Origin: Lysinibacillus halotolerans
GTDB taxonomy: Bacteria; Bacillota; Bacilli; Bacillales_A; Planococcaceae
Direction of reading: 5' to 3'
Assembly (NCBI RefSeq): GCF_003711845.1
Contig: NZ_RHLQ01000001.1
Location: 247,198 to 302,558 of the forward strand
Length of the DNA: 55,361 nucleotides
Part shown: piece after piece, positions 1 to 7,633 of the stretch
Layout of the letters: each line of letters opens with the position of its first letter
Numbering within the stretch: position 1 is the stretch's first letter
The notes under the pieces: generated by a model
The model's database searches: none
The model's input: the letters and a program-made list of their open reading frames with translations, nothing else
What the model was told of the DNA's origin: nothing
Program-made: the position numbers and the translations under genes

Positions 1-750
1 AGTCGAACGTAAATTTAAATTAGCAGTGGTAGTATAAGTTGATTTCGTTACTGTTTCACTCGTACTTGGCTTAGAAGGTGTAGTTGGTTTAGTCGACGTT
101 CCAGTATTAGTAGTTCCGACTTTCACGTATTCCGAGCTAACCCAGCCCGTTTTCCCATTGTAAGTAACTTTATACCAATCACCAGACTTAGAAATATAGT
201 TAATGGCTTTCCCCTTTGGAATCGTTAATAAAATACTTCCTTTAGTAGAGTTAGTCGAACGTAAATTTAAATTAGCTGTAGTAGTATAAGTTGATTTCGT
301 TGTTGATACACTAGTGCTTGGCTTAGACGGAGTAGTAGGTTTTGTTGATCCAGTGCTAGTTGTTGTAACTTTTATATACTCGGAACTAACCCAACCTGTT
401 TTCCCGTTGTATGTGACTTTATACCAATCACCAGATTTGGAGATATAATTAACGGCTTTCCCTTTCGGAATCGTTAATAAAATACTTCCTTTAGTAGAGT
501 TAGTCGAACGTAAATTTAAATTAGCTGTTGTTGTATAAGTTGTTTTAGTAGTAGCGACAGAATTTGTTATTTTAATATATTCCGAACTAACCCAACCGGT
601 TTTTCCATTATATGAAACTTTGTACCAAGTTCCAGATTTCGAGATATAATTAACAGCTTTCCCCTTCGGAATCGTTAATAAAATTTTTCCTTTAGTAGAA
701 TTTGTAGATCGTAAGTTTAAGTTAGCTGTTGTTGTATAAGTTGTCGTTGA
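1..750 (-). repeat. Tandem SH3b coding repeats
   Basis: Four copies of an SH3b-coding unit are visible. The equivalent arginine codon of the NLNLR motif falls at 7-9, 259-261, 508-510 and 709-711, giving periods of 252, 249 and 201 bp; the shorter step lacks the Ser/Thr/Pro linker. The first three copies by coordinate are nearly identical in DNA, which points to recent duplication or gene conversion and makes copy number likely to vary between strains. Confidence 0.8.
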
Positions 751-879
751 TGCAGCTTCTACTTCAATTGATGAAAATGGAAGGTCAGAAGCAAAACTAG
801 ACCCTAACAATATACCGGATGAAAGTAAAACACTCGACACGCCTGTCTTTATAAGGGTTTTGTTATATTTCTCCATCAT
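1..879 (-). CDS. Secreted SH3b-repeat protein, 3' end missing
   Basis: The reading frame starts at an ATG at 879 on the minus strand and stays open to position 1, so 293 residues are visible and the C-terminus lies outside the window. A GGAG ribosome site (about 884-889) sits just upstream; a second ATG follows immediately, so the start is MM or M. Residues 1-42 look like a signal peptide (charged start, Leu/Ser/Gly core, ending near VEAAS). Then come four bacterial SH3 (SH3b) units with the repeated pattern ANLNLRSTNSTKG, IPKGKAVNYISKSG and WYKVTYNGKTGWVSSEYIKV. The last unit is cut by the edge. Later units are separated by Ser/Thr/Pro/Lys linkers. SH3b repeats usually bind peptidoglycan, so a wall-associated role is likely. 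The missing end could hold an amidase or other hydrolase domain, but that cannot be seen. Confidence 0.85.
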   Translation of the reverse strand, partial: MMEKYNKTLIKTGVSSVLLSSGILLGSSFASDLPFSSIEVEAASTTTYTTTANLNLRSTNSTKGKILLTIPKGKAVNYISKSGTWYKVSYNGKTGWVSSEYIKITNSVATTKTTYTTTANLNLRSTNSTKGSILLTIPKGKAVNYISKSGDWYKVTYNGKTGWVSSEYIKVTTTSTGSTKPTTPSKPSTSVSTTKSTYTTTANLNLRSTNSTKGSILLTIPKGKAINYISKSGDWYKVTYNGKTGWVSSEYVKVGTTNTGTSTKPTTPSKPSTSETVTKSTYTTTANLNLRST

Positions 880-1459
880 ACACTCTCCTTTAAATTGGTG
901 TGATTTTTAAAGCGGAAAATTTGTGATTTTAGTAATTTGGTCAGTATTCTAGAATTATATCGGCCAATGAGACTATTAATTAAATAAATAATTATTGCAA
1001 AGTTGTTTCATTCTTGTAAATTTTACTAATTATCAAGTTGAATACTCAATTAATAGGGTAAAATATAAGGAAAATAAAAAAATAGACGATATATGACAAA
1101 ATAATCAAAAGTAATATACGTTATTGAAATTTTAATAACTATCAGTATATTCTTAGATTATAAACAAACTGGCTATTGAAAAAAAAGGGGAAAAATAGTA
1201 ATTGAGGAATTAATCATACGATAAAAGATAATGCTTCCTTAAAATGTCAATAAATTATTATTCTAAGACGGAAATTGATATACAAATAGTGTTAAATTAT
1301 GTACCATTTCAAATATTTAGAAAAGGATAAAATAAGTAGGTCTATATATTCACTGTCTATGATATAATAATTTGAAAAATGGCTAAATATCAACTTACAC
1401 GAGGTCTAAACTCTATCAAAAGTAAGATATAATGAGCCAATATGGAAGGATGTCTTCAT
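880..1459. other. Long AT-rich divergent intergenic region
   Basis: About 580 bp separate the divergent SH3b gene and the first glycosyltransferase, and I find no convincing gene. TATAAT-like hexamers occur at 1363-1368 and 1428-1433 on the plus strand, and ATTATA (a minus-strand TATAAT) at 954-959. None has a good -35 partner at 16-18 bp, so promoter calls here are weak. The region probably carries the promoter of the first polysaccharide operon. Confidence 0.4.
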
Positions 1460-2710
1460 GTGTCGACGAAAGTGTTAATGATAACACAAAACTTTTATCC
1501 AGAAATCGGTAGTGCGAGTAATCGTATGAAAAACATATATCAGCTGTTAAAAGAAAAGGGATATGAGATAACGGTATTAACTACAGTAGCATCTTATCCT
1601 AATCAAAATTTGTATAAAAACAAAGATTTTTGGAATGATATGAATTTAAACGAAGCGCAACATATACACCGTGTCACTGTGAAAAAGCGAAAATATTCTT
1701 TAAATATGATCAGTCGTCTGTTATTTTATTTAGAATTTACATTGAAAATGATTTTCTTTGTACTATTTAATAGAGGGAAATATGACATCGTATTTGTTTC
1801 AAGTCCACCTATCTTTATAGGAATAGCAGGAGTTATAGCAAAATTTCGCTATCGGGCAAAAATGGTATTAGATATTCGGGATTTGTGGCCTGAATCTCTT
1901 AAGGGGGTAGGTGTTTTTAATTACACTCCAATTCTTTGGTTTTTTACAAGAGTAGAGAAGTTCCTTTATAAAAAGTCAGACGCTATTGTTGTGAATAGTC
2001 CACGTTTTTCAAAACATATTCAACAAGTTGCTAATATTCCTGAAGAAAATATTATATTTTTGCCAAACGCAGCTCGCGAATTTGAAATTCATGAAGAAAT
2101 ACATGATGATAAGCTGTTTAAAGCAATTTATACAGGGAATATTGGTTTAGCTCAAGATGTAGATTTTTTAAAATCACTCGCAAAAGAATTAGACAAGGAA
2201 AAAGTGCATTTAAGTATTGTTGGCTACGGTATGAAAAGGGAAGAATTAAAGCAATTTGTAGCAGAACAACAATTAAATCACATTTCTTTTATTGCACCTA
2301 CAACAAGAGAAGAGTGTCTCGTTTTGAATCGACAACACGATGTTGGTATCTTAGCTTTAACTAAAAATGAAGTCTTTGATACCGTATTACCGGGCAAATT
2401 AATAGATTATATGACAAGTGGATTGCCATTAATTGCTTCGGTATCTGGTTTTTCAAAACAGTTGATTGAAAAATATAATGTTGGTTATATAACAGAAAGT
2501 CGGGATGCGAAAGAAATAGTGGAGCATATACTCTATTTGAAAAATCATCCTAACACTCGTATGGAAATGAAATCCAATAGTATTCGATTAGTAAGAAATC
2601 ATTTCTATTGGGAAAAAAATATATTGGAACTAATTAATTTATTTGGACGGTTCGAAAATAGTTCCAAAAAAATGAAATCGAAAGTTACTAAGGTGGAAAT
2701 GTATGAGTAA
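1460..2710 (+). CDS. Glycosyltransferase family 4 (WbuB/WcaI-like)
   Basis: Predicted cytoplasmic or membrane-associated GT-B glycosyltransferase of 416 residues, first gene of the polysaccharide operon. The GTG at 1460 is preferred over the ATG at 1442 because GGAAGGA (1444-1450) lies 9 nt before it, and the protein then starts MSTKVLMITQNFYPE, typical of the family. The N-terminal half carries the acceptor-side pattern NFYPEIGSASNRM and later DIRDLWPESL. The C-terminal half has AIYTGNIG, a long helix region, and LPGKLIDYMTSGLPLIAS, which is the nucleotide-sugar binding part. A hydrophobic stretch near residues 85-115 may touch the membrane. The donor and acceptor sugars cannot be read from sequence. 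It overlaps the next gene by 8 bp, suggesting translational coupling. Confidence 0.85.
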   Translation: MSTKVLMITQNFYPEIGSASNRMKNIYQLLKEKGYEITVLTTVASYPNQNLYKNKDFWNDMNLNEAQHIHRVTVKKRKYSLNMISRLLFYLEFTLKMIFFVLFNRGKYDIVFVSSPPIFIGIAGVIAKFRYRAKMVLDIRDLWPESLKGVGVFNYTPILWFFTRVEKFLYKKSDAIVVNSPRFSKHIQQVANIPEENIIFLPNAAREFEIHEEIHDDKLFKAIYTGNIGLAQDVDFLKSLAKELDKEKVHLSIVGYGMKREELKQFVAEQQLNHISFIAPTTREECLVLNRQHDVGILALTKNEVFDTVLPGKLIDYMTSGLPLIASVSGFSKQLIEKYNVGYITESRDAKEIVEHILYLKNHPNTRMEMKSNSIRLVRNHFYWEKNILELINLFGRFENSSKKMKSKVTKVEMYE

Positions 2711-3986
2711 AAATGTTTGTATGTTTGTATGGAATCACTTCACCAACGATGCTAGGGTTTTACGTGAATGTACCGCCCTATCAGAAGATGGTTATCATGT
2801 GGATCTAATCTGTATTGAAGATCCAAATGATAAAGAACTTCCTTTATTTGAGCAAGTAAATCCAAAGTTTACAGTTAATAGGGTAAAACGATATCCAACT
2901 ACATTAATAGCACTCCAAAAAGTCTATAAAAAAATATTAGATAATAAATTTTTATTATTAATTTCGGTAATTATTTGGTTATATTTACTAATTAATGTTC
3001 CGGTTATAATTATTGGTATAACAGTGCTTGTTGCATTGCTTTTAAAAACAAAACTTAAAGGAATTGTAATTAAGGGGAATATAATTTTACGTATGCTTGC
3101 AAAAGCATATAGATCAAAATATGACATATACCATGCAAACGACTTGAATACGCTACCTCAAGCATATATTTCATCGAAATGGCGGTTGCATCGTAAAAAA
3201 CTTATATACGATTCACATGAAGTTCAAACAAGTAGGACAGGATATAATCCTAAGACGATTAAATTTGTAGAAAGTTTCTTCATAAAAAAAATCAATTCCA
3301 TGATAGTAGAAAATGATACACGAGCTGCATTTAATGAAAAGTTATATGGTTTTTATCCTAATGTTCTACATAATTACCCATTTTTTAACCAATCTAAAGA
3401 TAATGATAAAATTGATATACATACATTACTAAATTTACCTGCAGAGGAAAAGATTCTACTGTATCAAGGAGGAATTCAAGTAGGGCGTGGATTAGATAAA
3501 TTGATACAAGCTGTTCCCATGTTTAATGAGGGTACAGTAGTTTTAATCGGAGATGGTAAAATTAAACACTATTTGGAAGAAATGGTAAGCGAGATGGGTC
3601 TAGAAGAAAAAGTTAAGTTTATTCCTAAAGTACCATTAAAAGATTTACCGAAATATACGAGAAATGCTTATTTAGGCTTTCAAGTGTTAAATAATATTTG
3701 TTTTAATCATTATTCAGCCTCTTCTAATAAGCTATTTGAATACATGATGGCAGGAGTACCTGTAGTAGCCTGTGATTTTCCCGAAATTAAACGAGTAGTA
3801 GAAGGCGATAAGACAGGTATTTGTATCGACGCTCATAAACCAGAAGAAATTGCAAAAGCGGTTAATCAATTGTTATTAGACAGAAAATTAAGAGATTCTT
3901 TAAGTGAAAATAGTATAAAAGCTAGTAGTAAATATAATTGGGAAAATGAAAAAAAGTTATTGTTAGATGTCTATAAAAATTGTTAA
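2703..3986 (+). CDS. Glycosyltransferase family 4 with inserted membrane segment
   Basis: A 427-residue GT4-type glycosyltransferase. The ATG at 2703 overlaps the previous stop and is preceded by AGGTGG (about 2690-2695). The N-terminal Rossmann half begins MSKNVCMFVWNHFTNDARVLREC. Residues about 83-114 form a long hydrophobic stretch that could make one or two membrane passes, which is unusual for GT4 enzymes. The donor-binding half carries LYQGGIQVGRGLDKLI, ASSNKLFEYMMAGVPVVACD and a conserved glutamate region. It probably adds a sugar to a lipid-linked intermediate at the inner face of the membrane. Specificity is unknown. It lies 17 bp upstream of the coiled-coil gene, in one operon. Confidence 0.82.
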   Translation: MSKNVCMFVWNHFTNDARVLRECTALSEDGYHVDLICIEDPNDKELPLFEQVNPKFTVNRVKRYPTTLIALQKVYKKILDNKFLLLISVIIWLYLLINVPVIIIGITVLVALLLKTKLKGIVIKGNIILRMLAKAYRSKYDIYHANDLNTLPQAYISSKWRLHRKKLIYDSHEVQTSRTGYNPKTIKFVESFFIKKINSMIVENDTRAAFNEKLYGFYPNVLHNYPFFNQSKDNDKIDIHTLLNLPAEEKILLYQGGIQVGRGLDKLIQAVPMFNEGTVVLIGDGKIKHYLEEMVSEMGLEEKVKFIPKVPLKDLPKYTRNAYLGFQVLNNICFNHYSASSNKLFEYMMAGVPVVACDFPEIKRVVEGDKTGICIDAHKPEEIAKAVNQLLLDRKLRDSLSENSIKASSKYNWENEKKLLLDVYKNC

Positions 3987-4003
3987 TTGAAGGGGGAAGA
4001 ATA

Positions 4004-4891
4004 ATGCAACATGTAAAAGAAAAAATTGAATTAAAAGATATTGATGTTGGTGAATTGGACATTAAAATTGCATGTGATGGTGATATTAAATTTGAGATTT
4101 GTTCTAATTCAGGAACCGAAGATAATTATTTAAAAATATCTAAACAAATTGTTTTAAAACAATTTGATAAAGAAGTTGCTAGATATAAAATGGAGAATAA
4201 CCAATTAATTGTTAAAAGTAATGTGATAAAAGAGATAGATAAGGAATTACAGACATATAATGTTTTTTTAGAAATTAGAAATGAAAATAATGAGACTTTA
4301 GAAATTAATACAAATAAAACATTAACAGTACATAAAGACTTTATTTTTGATTTAGTTAATTTTGAAATTAATAATAATGAACTTTACTTCTCTCTTAATA
4401 TTGAAAATAGTGAAGATATTGAATATGCATTCTATATTTATTTGAATGGTTCAATCTATAAAAAGGTAATGTATTCCAGCAATAATAACTTAATTCTTCG
4501 TTTAGAAGATGAATATGGAGAATTTAAAGTTAAATATTTTATTCGTAATTTTAAAACAAAGGAAAAGTGGAGCTTTATTACTAAAACATTAGTTCGTAAT
4601 GAACCGGATCAAATGAAAATTAATCGGCTTGAAAATGAGTTAGCAAAACTAAAAAAAGAGTTGAAAAAACAAAAAAATAATGTTGAGTCTTTACAAAAAA
4701 TTATTATTGAGCAGAAAAAGAAAGAAATTGATTTAGGTGAAAAAATTATTTCGATGTTAATCAAAGAAAAAAAATTATTAAATTCTCACAAAAAATTAGT
4801 AAAAAAATATGAAGCTTTACGTAATTCAAAACTTGGAAAATTAACTTATGCTTATTGGAAATTCAAGAAAAGAATTATGATGAGAGGATAA
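4004..4891 (+). CDS. Coiled-coil protein of polysaccharide operon, function unknown
   Basis: I do not recognise a family. The start at 4004 is chosen because AGGGGGA (3991-3997) precedes it; an upstream in-frame start at 3980 lacks a ribosome site. The product is 295 residues. The first 190 or so look like beta-rich, non-enzymatic domains with many Asn and Ile residues. Residues about 200-275 form a strong coiled coil rich in Lys, Glu and Leu. The C-terminus carries ALRNSKLGKLTYAYWKFKKR; a similar short basic, aromatic segment is common at the ends of glycosyltransferase-associated proteins. The next gene starts 8 bp downstream and itself begins with a coiled coil, so the two products may pair as a scaffold or complex. 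No signal peptide is visible. Confidence 0.6.
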   Translation: MQHVKEKIELKDIDVGELDIKIACDGDIKFEICSNSGTEDNYLKISKQIVLKQFDKEVARYKMENNQLIVKSNVIKEIDKELQTYNVFLEIRNENNETLEINTNKTLTVHKDFIFDLVNFEINNNELYFSLNIENSEDIEYAFYIYLNGSIYKKVMYSSNNNLILRLEDEYGEFKVKYFIRNFKTKEKWSFITKTLVRNEPDQMKINRLENELAKLKKELKKQKNNVESLQKIIIEQKKKEIDLGEKIISMLIKEKKLLNSHKKLVKKYEALRNSKLGKLTYAYWKFKKRIMMRG

Positions 4892-4898
4892 TAATATA

Positions 4899-7622
4899 AT
4901 GGAAATAGTAAAGATTGATAAACGCATTGAAAACATAGATAACGAAATCGCAAAGTTAGATAAAGATATTAAAAAGCAGAAAAAATATTTATCACAGTTA
5001 ATAAAAGAAAAAGATAAAGTAGATGGTAATTTAGCACTCTTCACATTGGAATCAAATGTAAGTATAAAACTTGATTCCATAGATGAAGAAGCTTATGTTA
5101 AAGAATATTTACAATATAGAGATGAAGTAAGTGATAAAGATTTCTTCAATAGAGTTTTGCCTTTATTAAAAAAAATACCTGAAAGTAATGGAAGTCGATA
5201 TTTTAAAAAATTTGAAGTAAATGTAGGAATAGTGTCTGATGAATTTTTATATCATTCTTTTAAAGATGTTGCAAATTTTCATTATTTAACAAACAAAAAT
5301 TATAAAGAACTTGCCCATGCACTAGATTTTATTCTAATAGTAACAACGTGGAAAGGATTAAATAAAGAATGGCGTGGTTTGGCTAATGAAAATTCTAATC
5401 GTAGAAAAGAATTGTACGAAATAATTGAATTTTTCCGTGGAATTGATAAAAAAGTAGTGTTTTATTCTAAAGAAGATCCAGTAAATTATGAGAAATTTGT
5501 TGAAATTGCAAAACGTTGTGATTATATTTTTACAACTGCAGAAGAAATAATACCGCGGTATAAAGAAGAGTGTAAGAATGAAAATGTTTTTGTATTGGAA
5601 TTTGGAGTAAATCCTCTTTATCATAATCCTGTAGGTATGAGAACTATAAAGAAAAGTAATGATGTATTTTTTGCAGGTTCCTGGTTAACAAAATATCCTG
5701 AAAGACAAAAAGAGACGAAGGATATTTTTAATGGTGTTATTGAAGCAGGTAGAAATTTGAAAATTATAGATCGTAACTTTGAAATAAATCATCCAGATTA
5801 CTTTTTCCCTAGAGAATACGCAAAATATATATCACCTTCCATTAGTCATGAATACTTACAAAAAATTCATAAGCTATATAATTGGGCTATTAATTTAAAC
5901 TCTGTTAAATATAGTAATACTATGTTTGCTAATCGTGTTTATGAACTACAAGCAATAGGTAATATTATATTATCCAATTATAGTGTAGGAGTTAATAACT
6001 TATTCCCTAATGTATTTATAATTAATGATTCACTTGAAGTTAAAGATATAATAAATAGTTTTACTGATGAAGAAGTATTCGAACACCAGGTAGGTGGTAT
6101 TAGAAATGTTATGTCATCTTATACAACTTTCCATCGTTTCAATCATTTATTATTATGTATTGGTGAAAAAGGAAGACTTCCAAAACACAGGGTTTTAGTT
6201 GTTGTTAATGAAATGAACCAACAAATAAAACAACAATTCGAATCACAAACATATCCATATAAACATATTGTTACTTATAGTGAGTTTACTCAAGAACTAA
6301 AAGAGCAATTTGAAATAATAGCTTTTTTTAATTCCAAGTACGAGTATGGTGAATTTTATTTAGAAGATATGATAAATGCGTTTAAATATACAGATGTCGA
6401 TTATGTAACGAAATCAAGTTATTATAATGGAGAGAAATTCATTGAAGAAACTGAACATGACTTTGTTGAAAAAATAGGAGATAAGTATAGAAGTGTATTT
6501 TGGTCTTCGAAATTTCAATTAAAAGATTTTAATAATATGAATGGTGAAACTCCGCTTCCAAACGGTTATAGTATCGACCGTTTTGAATTTAATATGACTA
6601 GTAATGTTAATAAAAATGTAGTGCAGCCTAAAAAATATGAATTATCAGTAATAGTACCTGTTTATAATAATGGTAAATATCTATTAAATAAATGTTTTAA
6701 TAGTTTGAAAAGAAGCAGTATTTTTAAAGAGATGGAGATAATCATAATTGATGATGGTTCGACAGATGAATTTACTAAATTAATAGTTAAACGCTTAGAA
6801 AAACATTATCCAAATGTACGGGCATACTATTTTAATGATAATGGTAGTGGTAGTGCATCACGTCCACGAAATAAAGGGGCTGAGCTTGCTACAGCTGATT
6901 TTATCACTTATCTAGATCCCGATAATGAAGCTGTTAATGATGGATATGCAAGATTACTAGAAGAATTAAAAATAGATACGGAATTAGACTTAGTTATTGG
7001 TAACATGATTAAACTTGACAATACCAAGAAAGGTAATTTCCTATATTACAAAACAGTTAATGAAGCAATTGGTTCAAGTATAATAAAAAAACCACATAAA
7101 TTATTAATAGAAACAAACATGAGAGCGCAGAGCATTCAAGCTTTGATTGTCAAAAAATCTATAGTAGTAGAAAACAATTTGAAAATGATTCAAAATGCTG
7201 GTGGTCAAGATACTTTGTTTTTCCAAGAATTATTGTTACATTCAAAAAAAACTAAAGTAATAGATTTAGTTATTCATATTTATTATGCAGCAGTTGCTGG
7301 ATCAGTTACTAATACAATTACAGATAGATTTTTTAATAAATTTTATATACTTGAGAAGGAACGCTTACCTTTCCTAAAAAAACACGGATTAATAAATGTC
7401 TATATGGAGAAACGGTTTAATTTTTATTTTAAAAATTGGTACCTAAAAAGATTAAATATGATTGAAGAACAGCATTTAGAAGGTTCGATAGATACTCTAT
7501 ACAAAATTTATGAACTATACAAAGAATATATCGTCATTGAAGACAAAATTATAACAACTTTTGAACGTTTGTATAAGAAAAAAGAATATAATCAAATTGT
7601 AGTTCAATGTTGTTTAAATTAG
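4899..7622 (+). CDS. Large bifunctional glycosyltransferase (CgeB-like plus GT2)
   Basis: A 907-residue multidomain protein. Residues 1-45 are a charged coiled coil. Residues about 75-440 resemble CgeB/GT1-like GT-B enzymes: NVGIVSDEFLY, LEFGVNPLYHNP, VFFAGSWLTKYPERQ, and the C-terminal ANRVYELQAIGNIILSNYS. A linker domain follows. From residue 581 a GT2 (GT-A) domain starts with ELSVIVPVYNNGKYL, has IIIDDGSTDE near 615 and a DXD-type YLDPDNE near 672. Two transferases on one chain suggest successive sugar additions on the same glycopolymer repeat. The start has a GAGAGGA ribosome site 8 bp after the upstream gene. Sugars are unknown. Composition is AT-rich like its neighbours, with many ATA and TTA codons. 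Confidence 0.8.
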   Translation: MEIVKIDKRIENIDNEIAKLDKDIKKQKKYLSQLIKEKDKVDGNLALFTLESNVSIKLDSIDEEAYVKEYLQYRDEVSDKDFFNRVLPLLKKIPESNGSRYFKKFEVNVGIVSDEFLYHSFKDVANFHYLTNKNYKELAHALDFILIVTTWKGLNKEWRGLANENSNRRKELYEIIEFFRGIDKKVVFYSKEDPVNYEKFVEIAKRCDYIFTTAEEIIPRYKEECKNENVFVLEFGVNPLYHNPVGMRTIKKSNDVFFAGSWLTKYPERQKETKDIFNGVIEAGRNLKIIDRNFEINHPDYFFPREYAKYISPSISHEYLQKIHKLYNWAINLNSVKYSNTMFANRVYELQAIGNIILSNYSVGVNNLFPNVFIINDSLEVKDIINSFTDEEVFEHQVGGIRNVMSSYTTFHRFNHLLLCIGEKGRLPKHRVLVVVNEMNQQIKQQFESQTYPYKHIVTYSEFTQELKEQFEIIAFFNSKYEYGEFYLEDMINAFKYTDVDYVTKSSYYNGEKFIEETEHDFVEKIGDKYRSVFWSSKFQLKDFNNMNGETPLPNGYSIDRFEFNMTSNVNKNVVQPKKYELSVIVPVYNNGKYLLNKCFNSLKRSSIFKEMEIIIIDDGSTDEFTKLIVKRLEKHYPNVRAYYFNDNGSGSASRPRNKGAELATADFITYLDPDNEAVNDGYARLLEELKIDTELDLVIGNMIKLDNTKKGNFLYYKTVNEAIGSSIIKKPHKLLIETNMRAQSIQALIVKKSIVVENNLKMIQNAGGQDTLFFQELLLHSKKTKVIDLVIHIYYAAVAGSVTNTITDRFFNKFYILEKERLPFLKKHGLINVYMEKRFNFYFKNWYLKRLNMIEEQHLEGSIDTLYKIYELYKEYIVIEDKIITTFERLYKKKEYNQIVVQCCLN

Positions 7623-7633
7623 AGGAGTAATAT

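Noticed and set aside
880-1441. Small RNA or leader peptide gene in the long intergenic region
   Set aside because: No terminator hairpin, ribosome site with start, or strong promoter was found.
4841-5080. Minus-strand open frame of 79 codons
   Set aside because: Lies across the strongly supported coiled-coil and glycosyltransferase genes; Phe/Ser-rich shadow of Lys/Glu-rich coding DNA.
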